From contig NZ_CP068082.1 of NCBI RefSeq assembly GCF_016724845.1, positions 186,001-250,000 of the forward strand: DNA of 64,000 nt. Reading direction: 5' to 3'. Origin of the DNA: Sphingobacterium spiritivorum. GTDB taxonomy: Bacteria; Bacteroidota; Bacteroidia; Sphingobacteriales; Sphingobacteriaceae. The number at the start of each line of letters is the position of its first letter. The first letter of the stretch is position 1. The translations under genes were made by a program, and so were the position numbers. Shown one piece after another: positions 8,847-15,173 of this stretch. The notes under the pieces are model-generated. The model searched no databases. It was not told the DNA's origin and saw only the letters and a program-made list of their open reading frames with translations.

Positions 8847-9803
8847 TTAGATTGCCTGTGTATACTGCTGCCGAAACTGTGCAGGTGTCATTCCGGTATG
8901 CTTTCTGAAAAAACGACCGAAATAAGACTGATCTGAAAACCGGAGACGGGTAGCGATCTGTGCGATAGTATCATCGGATTGTACCAGATGTGATTTGGCT
9001 TCGGCCAGCAAATGCTGATAGATAAAATTACTTGCGGATTGCCCGGTGATCGCTCTCACCATATCATTGAGATAATGCGGGTGTACAAAAAGCAGATCTG
9101 CATAATCGGACACCTGTCTGCAAGTCAGGAAATGAGCATGCACAAGCCGTTTGAATTTACTTACCAGCTGCTCCTGCCTAGAATGCGTGATTGTTTCAGC
9201 AGATAGTTGAATATACATACGTCCGACCTCCAGCAAGAGCGCATTGAGATAAAGCCTCGTAAGCAGATCATCGTTATAATTTTGCCGGTTTGTGTACTCC
9301 TGTTTCAGCTTATCAAACAGAGGTATAAGTTGCGCCATTTCTTTCTCTTCAAGACAGACAAAAGGATCATTATCGGGAATAAAAAAGGGATATTCCATCA
9401 GTTTAATCTGGTTTTTCAGGCACAATAAAAAGTATTCCGAATCAAAACTACAATGATATCCTTCAATATCCGCAGACCAGTGCTGTATTTTATGTAAGGT
9501 ATTTTCGGGGATAAAATATAAGGTCCCTGCTTCAAAAGTATAGGTCTGATATCCGATAGTTTCTTTAGCTCTCCCTTTTGTAATTAAGATCATGCTGTAA
9601 AAACCTTTTCTTGTACTGTGAAATGGAGTATTCCGCTGACAGGATTTGATCATTTCCAACGGTACAATGGAAAGAAAATTTTGAAAGACTGTATGTTTTA
9701 CTGATCCGCAAACTTCGCATACATCTACACTGTTATTTTTAAATTGATGTGCTGTAGCAAAGTTCTCCCCATCAGCATTTTTATTTTTTTGTATTACCTC
9801 CAT
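8847..9803 (-). CDS. AraC-family transcriptional regulator
   Basis: The frame is open upstream to an ATG at 9899 (350 aa), but that stretch is a perfect 22-bp inverted repeat. I therefore prefer the ATG at 9803 (MEVIQKNK; 318 aa). Domains: an N-terminal cupin-like sensor (about 60-150, with EAGTLYFIPENTLHKI), and a C-terminal double helix-turn-helix (about 215-315) including CRQVSDYADLLFVHPHYL and the second recognition unit FSDQSYFGRFFRKHTGMTP. An unusual CEVCG pair sits near residue 30, which might respond to redox or metal. No obvious target gene next door; downstream is the tRNA cluster in the other direction. Confidence 0.85.
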   Translation of the reverse strand: MEVIQKNKNADGENFATAHQFKNNSVDVCEVCGSVKHTVFQNFLSIVPLEMIKSCQRNTPFHSTRKGFYSMILITKGRAKETIGYQTYTFEAGTLYFIPENTLHKIQHWSADIEGYHCSFDSEYFLLCLKNQIKLMEYPFFIPDNDPFVCLEEKEMAQLIPLFDKLKQEYTNRQNYNDDLLTRLYLNALLLEVGRMYIQLSAETITHSRQEQLVSKFKRLVHAHFLTCRQVSDYADLLFVHPHYLNDMVRAITGQSASNFIYQHLLAEAKSHLVQSDDTIAQIATRLRFSDQSYFGRFFRKHTGMTPAQFRQQYTQAI

Positions 9804-9835
9804 GTCTGCATCCGTTAAATAACATACAAAAATAA

Positions 9836-9884
9836 CATTCCCGTTTATTAAAAGCAACTTTGTTGCTTTTAATAAACGGGAATG
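9836..9884. repeat. 22-bp perfect inverted repeat upstream of the AraC gene
   Basis: CATTCCCGTTTATTAAAAGC... and its exact complement separated by CTTTG. On either strand it would form a very stable hairpin. It overlaps the extended 5' end of the regulator ORF. It could be a terminator, an operator-like element or the end of a decayed insertion; no long T-run follows on either strand. Confidence 0.7.
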
Positions 9885-10116
9885 TATCAGTCTTGACATC
9901 TTACAGACTATCGAGGCCTGTCCATTCTATGCGATATTCAGGAAAACAGAGTCTGTCAAGCCCCAATGCACTTTTATACATAAAAATTATCTCACACAGA
10001 TTGAGCACATTAGTATTAAAAGCAATATATTTTTGATAAATAAATTTTGCAATTCCGTTTTTCTCTCTATATTTGCATCACCAAAACGGAAAGAGCTACT
10101 GCTCGGAACGTAACAA

Positions 10117-10192
10117 GCGAAAGTAGCTCAGTTGGTAGAGCACAACCTTGCCAAGGTTGGGGTCGCGAGTTCGAATCTCGTCTTTCGCTCCA
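10117..10192 (+). tRNA. tRNA-Gly (GCC)
   Basis: 76 nt. Acceptor stem GCGAAAG/CTTTCGC pairs fully, D arm GTAGCTCAGTTGGTAGAGC, anticodon loop TTGCCAA (anticodon GCC), T arm with GTTCGAATC, discriminator T and an encoded CCA end. Followed 11 nt later by tRNA-Leu, with which it is probably co-transcribed. Confidence 0.95.
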
Positions 10193-10203
10193 CAATATCA
10201 CCT

Positions 10204-10288
10204 GCCTAGGTGGTGGAACTGGTAGACACGCAGGACTTAAAATCCTGTTCCCGTTAAGGGAGTGCGGGTTCGATTCCCGCCCTAGGTA
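10204..10288 (+). tRNA. tRNA-Leu (TAA)
   Basis: 85 nt with long variable arm. Acceptor GCCTAGG/CCTAGGT (first pair G-U), anticodon loop CTTAAAA (anticodon TAA), variable arm GTTCCCGTTAAGGGAGT, T arm GCGGGTTCGATTCCCGC, discriminator A. CCA is not encoded. Confidence 0.95.
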
Positions 10289-10293
10289 CAGCT

Positions 10294-10327
10294 AAAACCG
10301 CTTCAAATAAATTTGAAAGCGGTTTTT
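10294..10327 (+). terminator. Terminator of the tRNA-Gly/tRNA-Leu unit
   Basis: AAAACCGCTT / AAGCGGTTTT stem (10 bp, extended inside by CAAA/TTTG with one bulge) followed by a T-run. Confidence 0.85.
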
Positions 10328-10430
10328 CTGTTTTACAACCAAAAGCAGCACATTCCTATAGAAGTTGAATCATACTGATCAAGCGCAAAAGTTGTGGAGT
10401 AGATAAAAATTAAACAGATATTTTATTTAG

Positions 10431-10565
10431 ATGCGCGATTCATTCAAAGGCCTGTTGCCACTAATTATTCCAGAAGGAGTTGCAGATTATTTTGAAATGA
10501 CCCATTATTCCAAAGATTCCGGTAGCTCAGGTATATTGCTTTTGAAAAAAAGTATAGTCCAATAA
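10431..10565 (+). pseudogene. Remnant of an ISAon1-type transposase N-terminal protein
   Basis: A 44-aa frame from ATG 10431. The segment LLPLIIPEGVADYFEMTHYS strongly resembles the start of the N-terminal protein of ISAon1-family elements (pattern LLP..LPEGLLDYFE). It stops after IVQ, much shorter than the roughly 100-130 aa expected. No second transposase ORF or inverted-repeat ends follow. Decayed, non-functional. Confidence 0.6.
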
Positions 10566-10644
10566 GCAAAAACGCTATAAAACCTCCTTTTCGAACCGGT
10601 ATAAATCTATCAAAGGATAAAGTTGAACTTGACACACTGTATTA

Positions 10645-10802
10645 ATGGAAACATACAAGAGTTCTCAATTTACTAATTGCAGAATTACTGATCCTGAAGT
10701 AATGTCGTGATCGGCCATAGAGATTACGAATCATTCCAGACGTATAAAAGAGAGCTGATTGTTGACTCTAGCTCTATGAAAGGAAAAACAATTAGTTTTT
10801 AA
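10645..10802 (+). pseudogene. Probable frameshifted tyrosine-recombinase C-terminus
   Basis: Two overlapping frames meet near 10700-10708: one begins at ATG 10645 and ends ...DPEVMS, the other continues VVIGHRDYESFQTYKREL and stops at 10802. Joined, PEVMS-IGHRDYESFQTYKR matches the end of phage/transposon integrases, where GH supplies a catalytic His and the Tyr nine residues later is the nucleophile. The rest of the gene is absent. Its position right after tRNA-Leu suggests a once-integrated element. Alternative: chance similarity; the stretch is only about 50 codons. Confidence 0.4.
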
Positions 10803-10932
10803 TTCTTTCTAATGTACGGTTTCCCGTAATTAAGATTAGAAGGTGAAATGTAATTTTAAAAATACAACCTCAGGTTGTAGGATGTATAAACAATCTTTAT
10901 CTATTTCACTTACACAAAAACTATCTTAAATT
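10803..10932. other. Upstream region of the island operon, with a small dyad
   Basis: AT-rich, non-coding. Contains one dyad, ACAACCT-C-AGGTTGT (10864-10878), about 55 bp before the lipoprotein start; it may be an operator but nothing else supports this. Confidence 0.3.
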
Positions 10933-11535
10933 ATGAGAATTATTGCAGTAATTTTCGCAACATTCATCTTATATGGATGTTCCAAAACGATGGAGTCGGG
11001 ACTAAATGAGGTGCCCATAAGTCAAAGGGGATTCAATTTACAAACTCTTAAAAGCTTTTCAAAACAGCGTGGTCTTTTTGAAAAAGGCAGAGGCTTACAA
11101 AAACTCGCTTCCCTTTCCCCGGATAATACAGTCCGGAATTTTAACGATCTGCTATTATGGGATTATGCTATTAAGGAAGTTAATACCACAACAGATGACT
11201 ATTCCTACCTGGTTCCCGTACAAGGCATCCAGGTAAACTCTGATATCGGAGAAGGTATTGCCAAAAAGGGTTACCGAATTATTAACTTCTACACAGACAA
11301 GACTAAAGACAAAGTATACCTACGGATCAGAGATTACAGACCCAGCAGTGCTTTTATAGACAGTCTATCAATTGCTAAACAAATTCCTTTAGTAAACAAT
11401 GATTATAAGGAATACAAGGATCTGCTTGCAGGAGAGGAATTCACCGGGCACATTATGGTATATAACCTTAATGGAAGTCCTTTTAAGCTTGTTCAGGCAA
11501 AAGAAGGTAAGGTGATAAATTCAATACAATATTAA
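10933..11535 (+). CDS. Exported lipoprotein, first gene of the island operon
   Basis: 200 aa. Signal peptide with a lipobox ending ILYGC (Cys16), so lipid-anchored. The mature part resembles the N-terminal module of large Bacteroidota surface proteins: DLLLWDYAIKEVNTT, KGYRIINFYTDKTKDKVYLR, RDYRPSSAFIDSLSIA, EFTGHIMVYNLNGS. In related proteins, from memory, this module is followed in the same chain by a Gly-rich linker and a variable C-terminal domain. Here the chain stops and the Gly-rich protein begins 13 bp later as a separate gene, so the two probably act as a pair. No enzymatic motif. Confidence 0.65.
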   Translation: MRIIAVIFATFILYGCSKTMESGLNEVPISQRGFNLQTLKSFSKQRGLFEKGRGLQKLASLSPDNTVRNFNDLLLWDYAIKEVNTTTDDYSYLVPVQGIQVNSDIGEGIAKKGYRIINFYTDKTKDKVYLRIRDYRPSSAFIDSLSIAKQIPLVNNDYKEYKDLLAGEEFTGHIMVYNLNGSPFKLVQAKEGKVINSIQY

Positions 11536-11548
11536 GCGGGAGGAAATC

Positions 11549-12637
11549 ATGAAAAAAAGAAAAAACCTTCAGCGAATATTCTGGGTTATCATATTGTTGA
11601 CAGTAAGCAGCCTTTATAGTCGTATAACAGGTCAAAGTGCACAACAACCCGAAATGGAACAGGAAGTTGAATACAGTATGAATAGCCGGGAGCAATGTCA
11701 GAGCTCCAATGTCGGAGAACCTCTTGATGCAATAGATGATGAGAACGAGGTTGGTAGTGGATTGACAAATGATTTTACCTTTACAGGAATGAATTATATA
11801 GGAGAAGTATTTGTAGCTCCACCCAACACTAAACCCAAAAGTGGAAACTGTGGTGGAGGAAATAATGGAGCCGGTATAGGAACTGGGACGGCCCCTGTGG
11901 GTGGAGGAAGTGGCCCGGGGCCGGAACTCGATCCAAAAAAGAAGCTAATTGCCGTCAAACGAACAGATTGCGATGGGATCAACACAGCAAATAAAGTGAC
12001 CTCAAATGAACTAGTGCAAAAGAAAATACAGGAGATTAAAAATAAGTCTTTGGAATACGGGACAGCGATTATGTTTAGTGATCCGGGGAGTATAAATACG
12101 GTAACATTAGGAACTACCAATTCCGGATCAGAGAACAATGTAAAGATCTCTCCGGCATGGGATCAAAATAGAGGGTATCACACAGGCTATATACATAACC
12201 ACCCCTCAGGATCTGCTCCAAGTCCAGCAGATGTGCTTGGTCCTATACACAACCTGAACGATATGATGACTCAGGCAAACATTAGTGAATCACAAATGCG
12301 TCATTATATCGAAAATTTTAGCTCTATTGTAGTTAGTGGTGATAATGTATATACCATCACTATAAAAGATGTCTACCACTATGCACAAATGAAACAGGTT
12401 TTTACGCCACAAAGGGCTAGTATTGAGAAAAGAAGTTATGAGATTATGGCAAAAGAATATCTGAAAAATAATAAAATAGAATCACCCACTCCTGAACAGC
12501 TTCAGGAAGCCGGAGAGTTTGCCCTACTCAGACTCTTTGATCAAATGATTCATCTGAACAAACAGAAAATCGGAGAACAGGTTAAAAATCAATCAATTAA
12601 GCGGGACGGAAAAAAAGTTAAAAAAAGTGGATGTTAA
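11549..12637 (+). CDS. Exported Gly-rich protein with C-terminal JAMM/JAB-type metalloprotease domain
   Basis: 362 aa. Basic N terminus and hydrophobic segment (IFWVIILLTVSSLYS, residues 10-24) indicate export. A Gly/Pro-rich linker (about 97-130) follows. The C-terminal domain has the JAMM signature: a Glu in SLEYGTAI, HNHPSG (two His) and PSPAD (Asp), spaced as in RadC/JAB proteins, where they bind zinc and activate water for peptide or isopeptide cleavage. No RadC DNA-binding part is present and the protein is exported, so DNA repair is unlikely. Downstream stand three paralogous small exported proteins. Inference: secreted effector or toxin peptidase whose immunity proteins follow. GC is slightly higher only in the Gly-rich linker. 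Confidence 0.7.
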   Translation: MKKRKNLQRIFWVIILLTVSSLYSRITGQSAQQPEMEQEVEYSMNSREQCQSSNVGEPLDAIDDENEVGSGLTNDFTFTGMNYIGEVFVAPPNTKPKSGNCGGGNNGAGIGTGTAPVGGGSGPGPELDPKKKLIAVKRTDCDGINTANKVTSNELVQKKIQEIKNKSLEYGTAIMFSDPGSINTVTLGTTNSGSENNVKISPAWDQNRGYHTGYIHNHPSGSAPSPADVLGPIHNLNDMMTQANISESQMRHYIENFSSIVVSGDNVYTITIKDVYHYAQMKQVFTPQRASIEKRSYEIMAKEYLKNNKIESPTPEQLQEAGEFALLRLFDQMIHLNKQKIGEQVKNQSIKRDGKKVKKSGC

Positions 12638-12653
12638 TTAAAAACCAAATACG

Positions 12654-13205
12654 ATGAAAATACAAATTATATTAATAGTGCTAACCCTTATGGGTTTTCA
12701 GTCAATCGGAGCTCAACAGCTATCAGAGCATGTCAGTAATCCCTACATAAGTCAATCCAATCGAATCACAAATGTAGATGAATTAAACATCATCCAGAAT
12801 AGAGTATTTAGAGAACATTTTGGCACAAATAATCCTTATCCCAAGGAAGAGTTAGGTGAAAATGAAACATATTATCGAATCCAATACAAAAACAAAGAAG
12901 GTTATATATCTTTAATGTACTCAAAAGGAGATGGGGAGCAAACACGCAGTATAGAAGATATTACAGAATCTTATTTAAAAGGGCTGCTAAGTGGCTATGT
13001 TTATGAAGATTTTATCAAAGGTTATGTCAAGCAACAGAATCTTCATGGAGGATTTTACTTCAATCCTGAAAATTTCGGCACAGAGATTTTCATATATTCC
13101 AAGCCCAGAGAAGACTTTGTATGGGCATCAATAGATATAAACCTAAATGCGGCGGATCGGGAGGCTCTTGCAAGAGACTTTATCAGCAAAACTGAGTTCA
13201 GATAA
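12654..13205 (+). CDS. Small exported protein, tandem copy 1 (putative immunity protein)
   Basis: 183 aa. Signal peptide (IILIVLTLMGFQSIGAQQ, cleavage after Ala20 region) predicts a periplasmic protein. Mature part is acidic and aromatic, with conserved blocks shared by all three copies: VFREHFG, YYRIQYKNKEGYISL, RSIEDITESYLKGLL, GYVYEDFIKGYVKQ, HGGFYFNPENF, YSKPREDFVW and ADREALARDFISKT. Not recognised as a known family. Starts 16 bp after the JAMM gene. The tandem array directly after an exported peptidase is what makes immunity a reasonable guess. Confidence 0.7.
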   Translation: MKIQIILIVLTLMGFQSIGAQQLSEHVSNPYISQSNRITNVDELNIIQNRVFREHFGTNNPYPKEELGENETYYRIQYKNKEGYISLMYSKGDGEQTRSIEDITESYLKGLLSGYVYEDFIKGYVKQQNLHGGFYFNPENFGTEIFIYSKPREDFVWASIDINLNAADREALARDFISKTEFR

Positions 13206-13215
13206 TTAGTATTAA

Positions 13216-13767
13216 GTGAAAATACAAATTATATTATTAATGCTAACCTTTTTGGGTTTTCAGTCAATAGGGGCTCAGCAGCTATCGGAGCATGTGACTA
13301 ATCCTTATCTTAGTGAAGCTAATCGAATCACAACTGTAGATGAATTTAACATCATCCGGAACAGAGTATTTAGAGAGTTCTTTGGAATAAATAATCCTGA
13401 TCCTATAGAAGAATTAAGCGAAAATGCTGATTGTTATCGAATTCAATATAAAGGCAAAGAAGGGCTAATATCATTTAGATACTCAAAAGGTAATGGCACA
13501 CCTAAGCACAGTATCGAAGATATTACCGAAAATTATTTAATGACCTTGCTAGGCGGATATGTCTATGAAGATTTTGTAAAGGGTTATGTTAAGCAGGAAA
13601 ATGTGCATGGAGGTTTTTTCTTTAATATGGAAAGTTTTGATACAGAAATTTTCATGTATTCAAAACCCAGAGAAGACTTTGTATGGACCACTATAGAGAT
13701 AAACCTGAATGCGGCAGATCGGGAAGCTCTTGCAAGAGACTTTATCAGCAAAACAAAGTTTAGATAA
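13216..13767 (+). CDS. Small exported protein, tandem copy 2 (putative immunity protein)
   Basis: 183 aa, GTG start at 13216 in the same place as the ATG of copy 1 (VKIQIILLMLTFLGFQ). Clearly homologous to copy 1 over the full length, with the most divergence in the middle (residues 60-100: NPDPIEELSENADCYR, FRYSKGNGTPKHS), while signal peptide and C-terminus are nearly identical. That pattern is expected from duplication followed by diversification of the binding surface. Spacing to copy 1 is 10 bp. Predicted periplasmic. Confidence 0.7.
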   Translation: MKIQIILLMLTFLGFQSIGAQQLSEHVTNPYLSEANRITTVDEFNIIRNRVFREFFGINNPDPIEELSENADCYRIQYKGKEGLISFRYSKGNGTPKHSIEDITENYLMTLLGGYVYEDFVKGYVKQENVHGGFFFNMESFDTEIFMYSKPREDFVWTTIEINLNAADREALARDFISKTKFR

Positions 13768-13777
13768 TTAGTATTAA

Positions 13778-14330
13778 GTGAAAATACAGATCATATTATT
13801 AATGCTAACCCTTATGGGTTTTCAGTCAATAGGAGCTCAGCAGCTATCGGAGCCATGTTACTAATGCTTATCTTAGTGAAGCTAACCGAATCACAACTGT
13901 AGAAGAATTAAACATCATTCATAATAGAATATTCAAAGAACATTTTGGCACAAATAATCCTTACCCAAAAGATGAACTGGGGCAAAATGAAACATATTAT
14001 CGAATCCAATACAAAGGTAAAGACGGTTATATATCATTAATGTATTCCAAAGGTGATGGAGTGCAAACACGCAGTATTGAAGATATTACAGAAACTTATT
14101 TAAAAGGTTTGCTAGGTGGCTACGTCTATGAAGATTTTATTAAAGGCTATATTAAACAAGCAAACCTTCATGGAGGATTTTATTTCAATCCTGAAAATTT
14201 TAGAACTCAGATTTTTATGTATTCAAAGCCTAATGAAGACTTTGTTTGGGCTACTATAGAGATAAACCTGAATGAAGCTGATCGGGAAGCTCTTGCAAGA
14301 GACTTTATCAGCAAAACTCTGTTCAGATAG
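13778..14330 (+). pseudogene. Tandem copy 3, inactivated by a 1-nt insertion
   Basis: Starts with GTG at 13778 after the same intergenic sequence as copy 2. The frame breaks after QQLSE because GAGCATGTG of copy 2 reads GAGCCATGTT here: one extra C at 13853-13854. After the insertion the reading frame continues homologous (HVTNAYLSEANR...) to the end, ...ALARDFISKTLFR. The remaining downstream ORF from ATG 14040 (96 aa) lacks the signal peptide. Could be a sequencing error, but as read the copy is broken. Confidence 0.75.
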
Positions 14331-14354
14331 TGATCTAGTTGTACAAAGTCTGCA

Positions 14355-14386
14355 AATAGCGAGGTTTTCACCTCGCTATTTTTTTT
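14355..14386 (+). terminator. Terminator closing the island operon
   Basis: AATAGCGAGG / CCTCGCTATT, 10-bp perfect stem, 6-nt loop, T-run to 14386. Confidence 0.9.
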
Positions 14387-14666
14387 AAACAAATTTCTTT
14401 ATCCCCCACCCTAAAAATATTACAGCAACAGCAATTGCAATCCACATCAGCACTCCACCAAACGGATCGGGCTTGTTTTCTGAGGTTTTGAAAACAGCCT
14501 CGTTCTCAATCTCTTTTAGAGCATTATATTGCTCACTTTGTGCTATAATCAGATCTTTTGCCTGACTTGTCATTTCTTGACAAATCTGCCTTGGCATTAC
14601 GTTTGGTTTCAATGGATACATCAGACTAACAGTTATCTTGTCTGCAGTTATTCTTCCTAAACACAC
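14385..14666 (-). CDS. Small C-tail-anchored hypothetical protein
   Basis: 93 aa, convergent with the island operon. The last third is credible as protein: polar linker SENKPDPFG then a membrane helix (VLMWIAIAVAVIFLGWGIKKF). Before it is a helical region (QAKDLIIAQSEQYNALKEI). The N-terminal 25 residues look less protein-like, so the true start may be an internal Met (at PNVMPRQ or EMTSQ), or this may be the tail of a decayed longer gene. Function unknown. Confidence 0.4.
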   Translation of the reverse strand: MCLGRITADKITVSLMYPLKPNVMPRQICQEMTSQAKDLIIAQSEQYNALKEIENEAVFKTSENKPDPFGGVLMWIAIAVAVIFLGWGIKKFV

Positions 14667-14948
14667 CGTTAGGTGCTGGATAAATAAAGTAAGAAGATTA
14701 CCCGGTCCACTAAAAACCGGTATTCCTTACGATCCTGAAACAATATCTAATAGTAACCCGCTCAAACAGCTGATGACAAGGGAGTCCTTCAATGCTAAAC
14801 TAAGCTCAAAGTATTCAAAAGTGTCTTTCGGGGTGTGAGAGATACGCAATTCTTTCTATATCGTGTAATGAAATTATATGCTTAATGACCAACCCCAACT
14901 TTTCGGCATGATCCGAAACAGCCCGGAAAAGTAAAAACCGCATACAAC
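14667..14948. other. Gene-free stretch between small ORF and tRNA-His terminator
   Basis: No convincing coding sequence on either strand; open frames here overlap the tRNA or lack recognisable features. Probably part of the decayed end of the island. Confidence 0.4.
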
Positions 14949-14978
14949 AAAAAAGGCAGAGATAAATTCTCTGCCTTT
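14949..14978 (-). terminator. Terminator of tRNA-His
   Basis: AAAGGCAGAG / CTCTGCCTTT, 10-bp stem, 7-nt loop, T-run on the minus strand, starting a few bases after the tRNA 3' end. Confidence 0.85.
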
Positions 14979-14980
14979 CG

Positions 14981-15055
14981 GGTGGAATATGGGGCTCGAA
15001 CCCACGACCTCCTGAACCACAATCAGGCGCTCTAACCAACTGAGCTAAAACCACC
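14981..15055 (-). tRNA. tRNA-His (GTG)
   Basis: 75 nt including the extra G at -1 pairing with C73, the identity element of tRNA-His. Anticodon loop TTGTGGT (anticodon GTG), D arm TAGCTCAGTTGGTTAGAGC, T arm GTGGGTTCGAGCCCCAT. In the acceptor stem (GGTGGTTT / ATTCCACC) pairs 5-68 and 6-67 are U-U. CCA not encoded. Probably functional, as arms are otherwise regular. Confidence 0.88.
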
Positions 15056-15111
15056 GTCTGATTTGATGTCACAAAAGTAGAATAAATAGCGATACTCTCC
15101 AAATGTTTTGA

Positions 15112-15150
15112 CAAAAAAAATCCTCATTATTTTCTATCATAATGAGGATT
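15112..15150 (-). terminator. Terminator of htpG
   Basis: AATCCTCATTAT / ATAATGAGGATT, 12-bp perfect stem with 8-nt loop, followed on the minus strand by a run of T. Confidence 0.9.
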
Positions 15151-15173
15151 AAGCAATTATTTTTAAATAAACA

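Larger units (their letters stand above)
12654..14330 (+). repeat. Three direct tandem gene copies, unit 562 bp
   Basis: Unit starts at 12654, 13216 and 13778 are exactly 562 bp apart. The 5' signal-peptide region, the 3' end and the short intergenic TAATTAGTATTAAGTG are highly conserved. This indicates duplication by unequal recombination. Confidence 0.85.

Noticed and set aside
10047-10295. 82-codon open frame across the two tRNA genes
   Set aside because: It is only the translation of the tRNA-Gly and tRNA-Leu sequences.
11549-12637. JAMM protein as a RadC DNA-repair homologue
   Set aside because: Has an export segment and Gly-rich linker and lacks the RadC helix-hairpin-helix part.
14638-14838. 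66-codon open frame, plus strand
   Set aside because: No signal peptide, domain or recognisable composition; overlaps the opposite-strand small ORF.
14815-15114. 99-codon open frame on the minus strand over tRNA-His
   Set aside because: Overlaps the tRNA completely and has no protein features.
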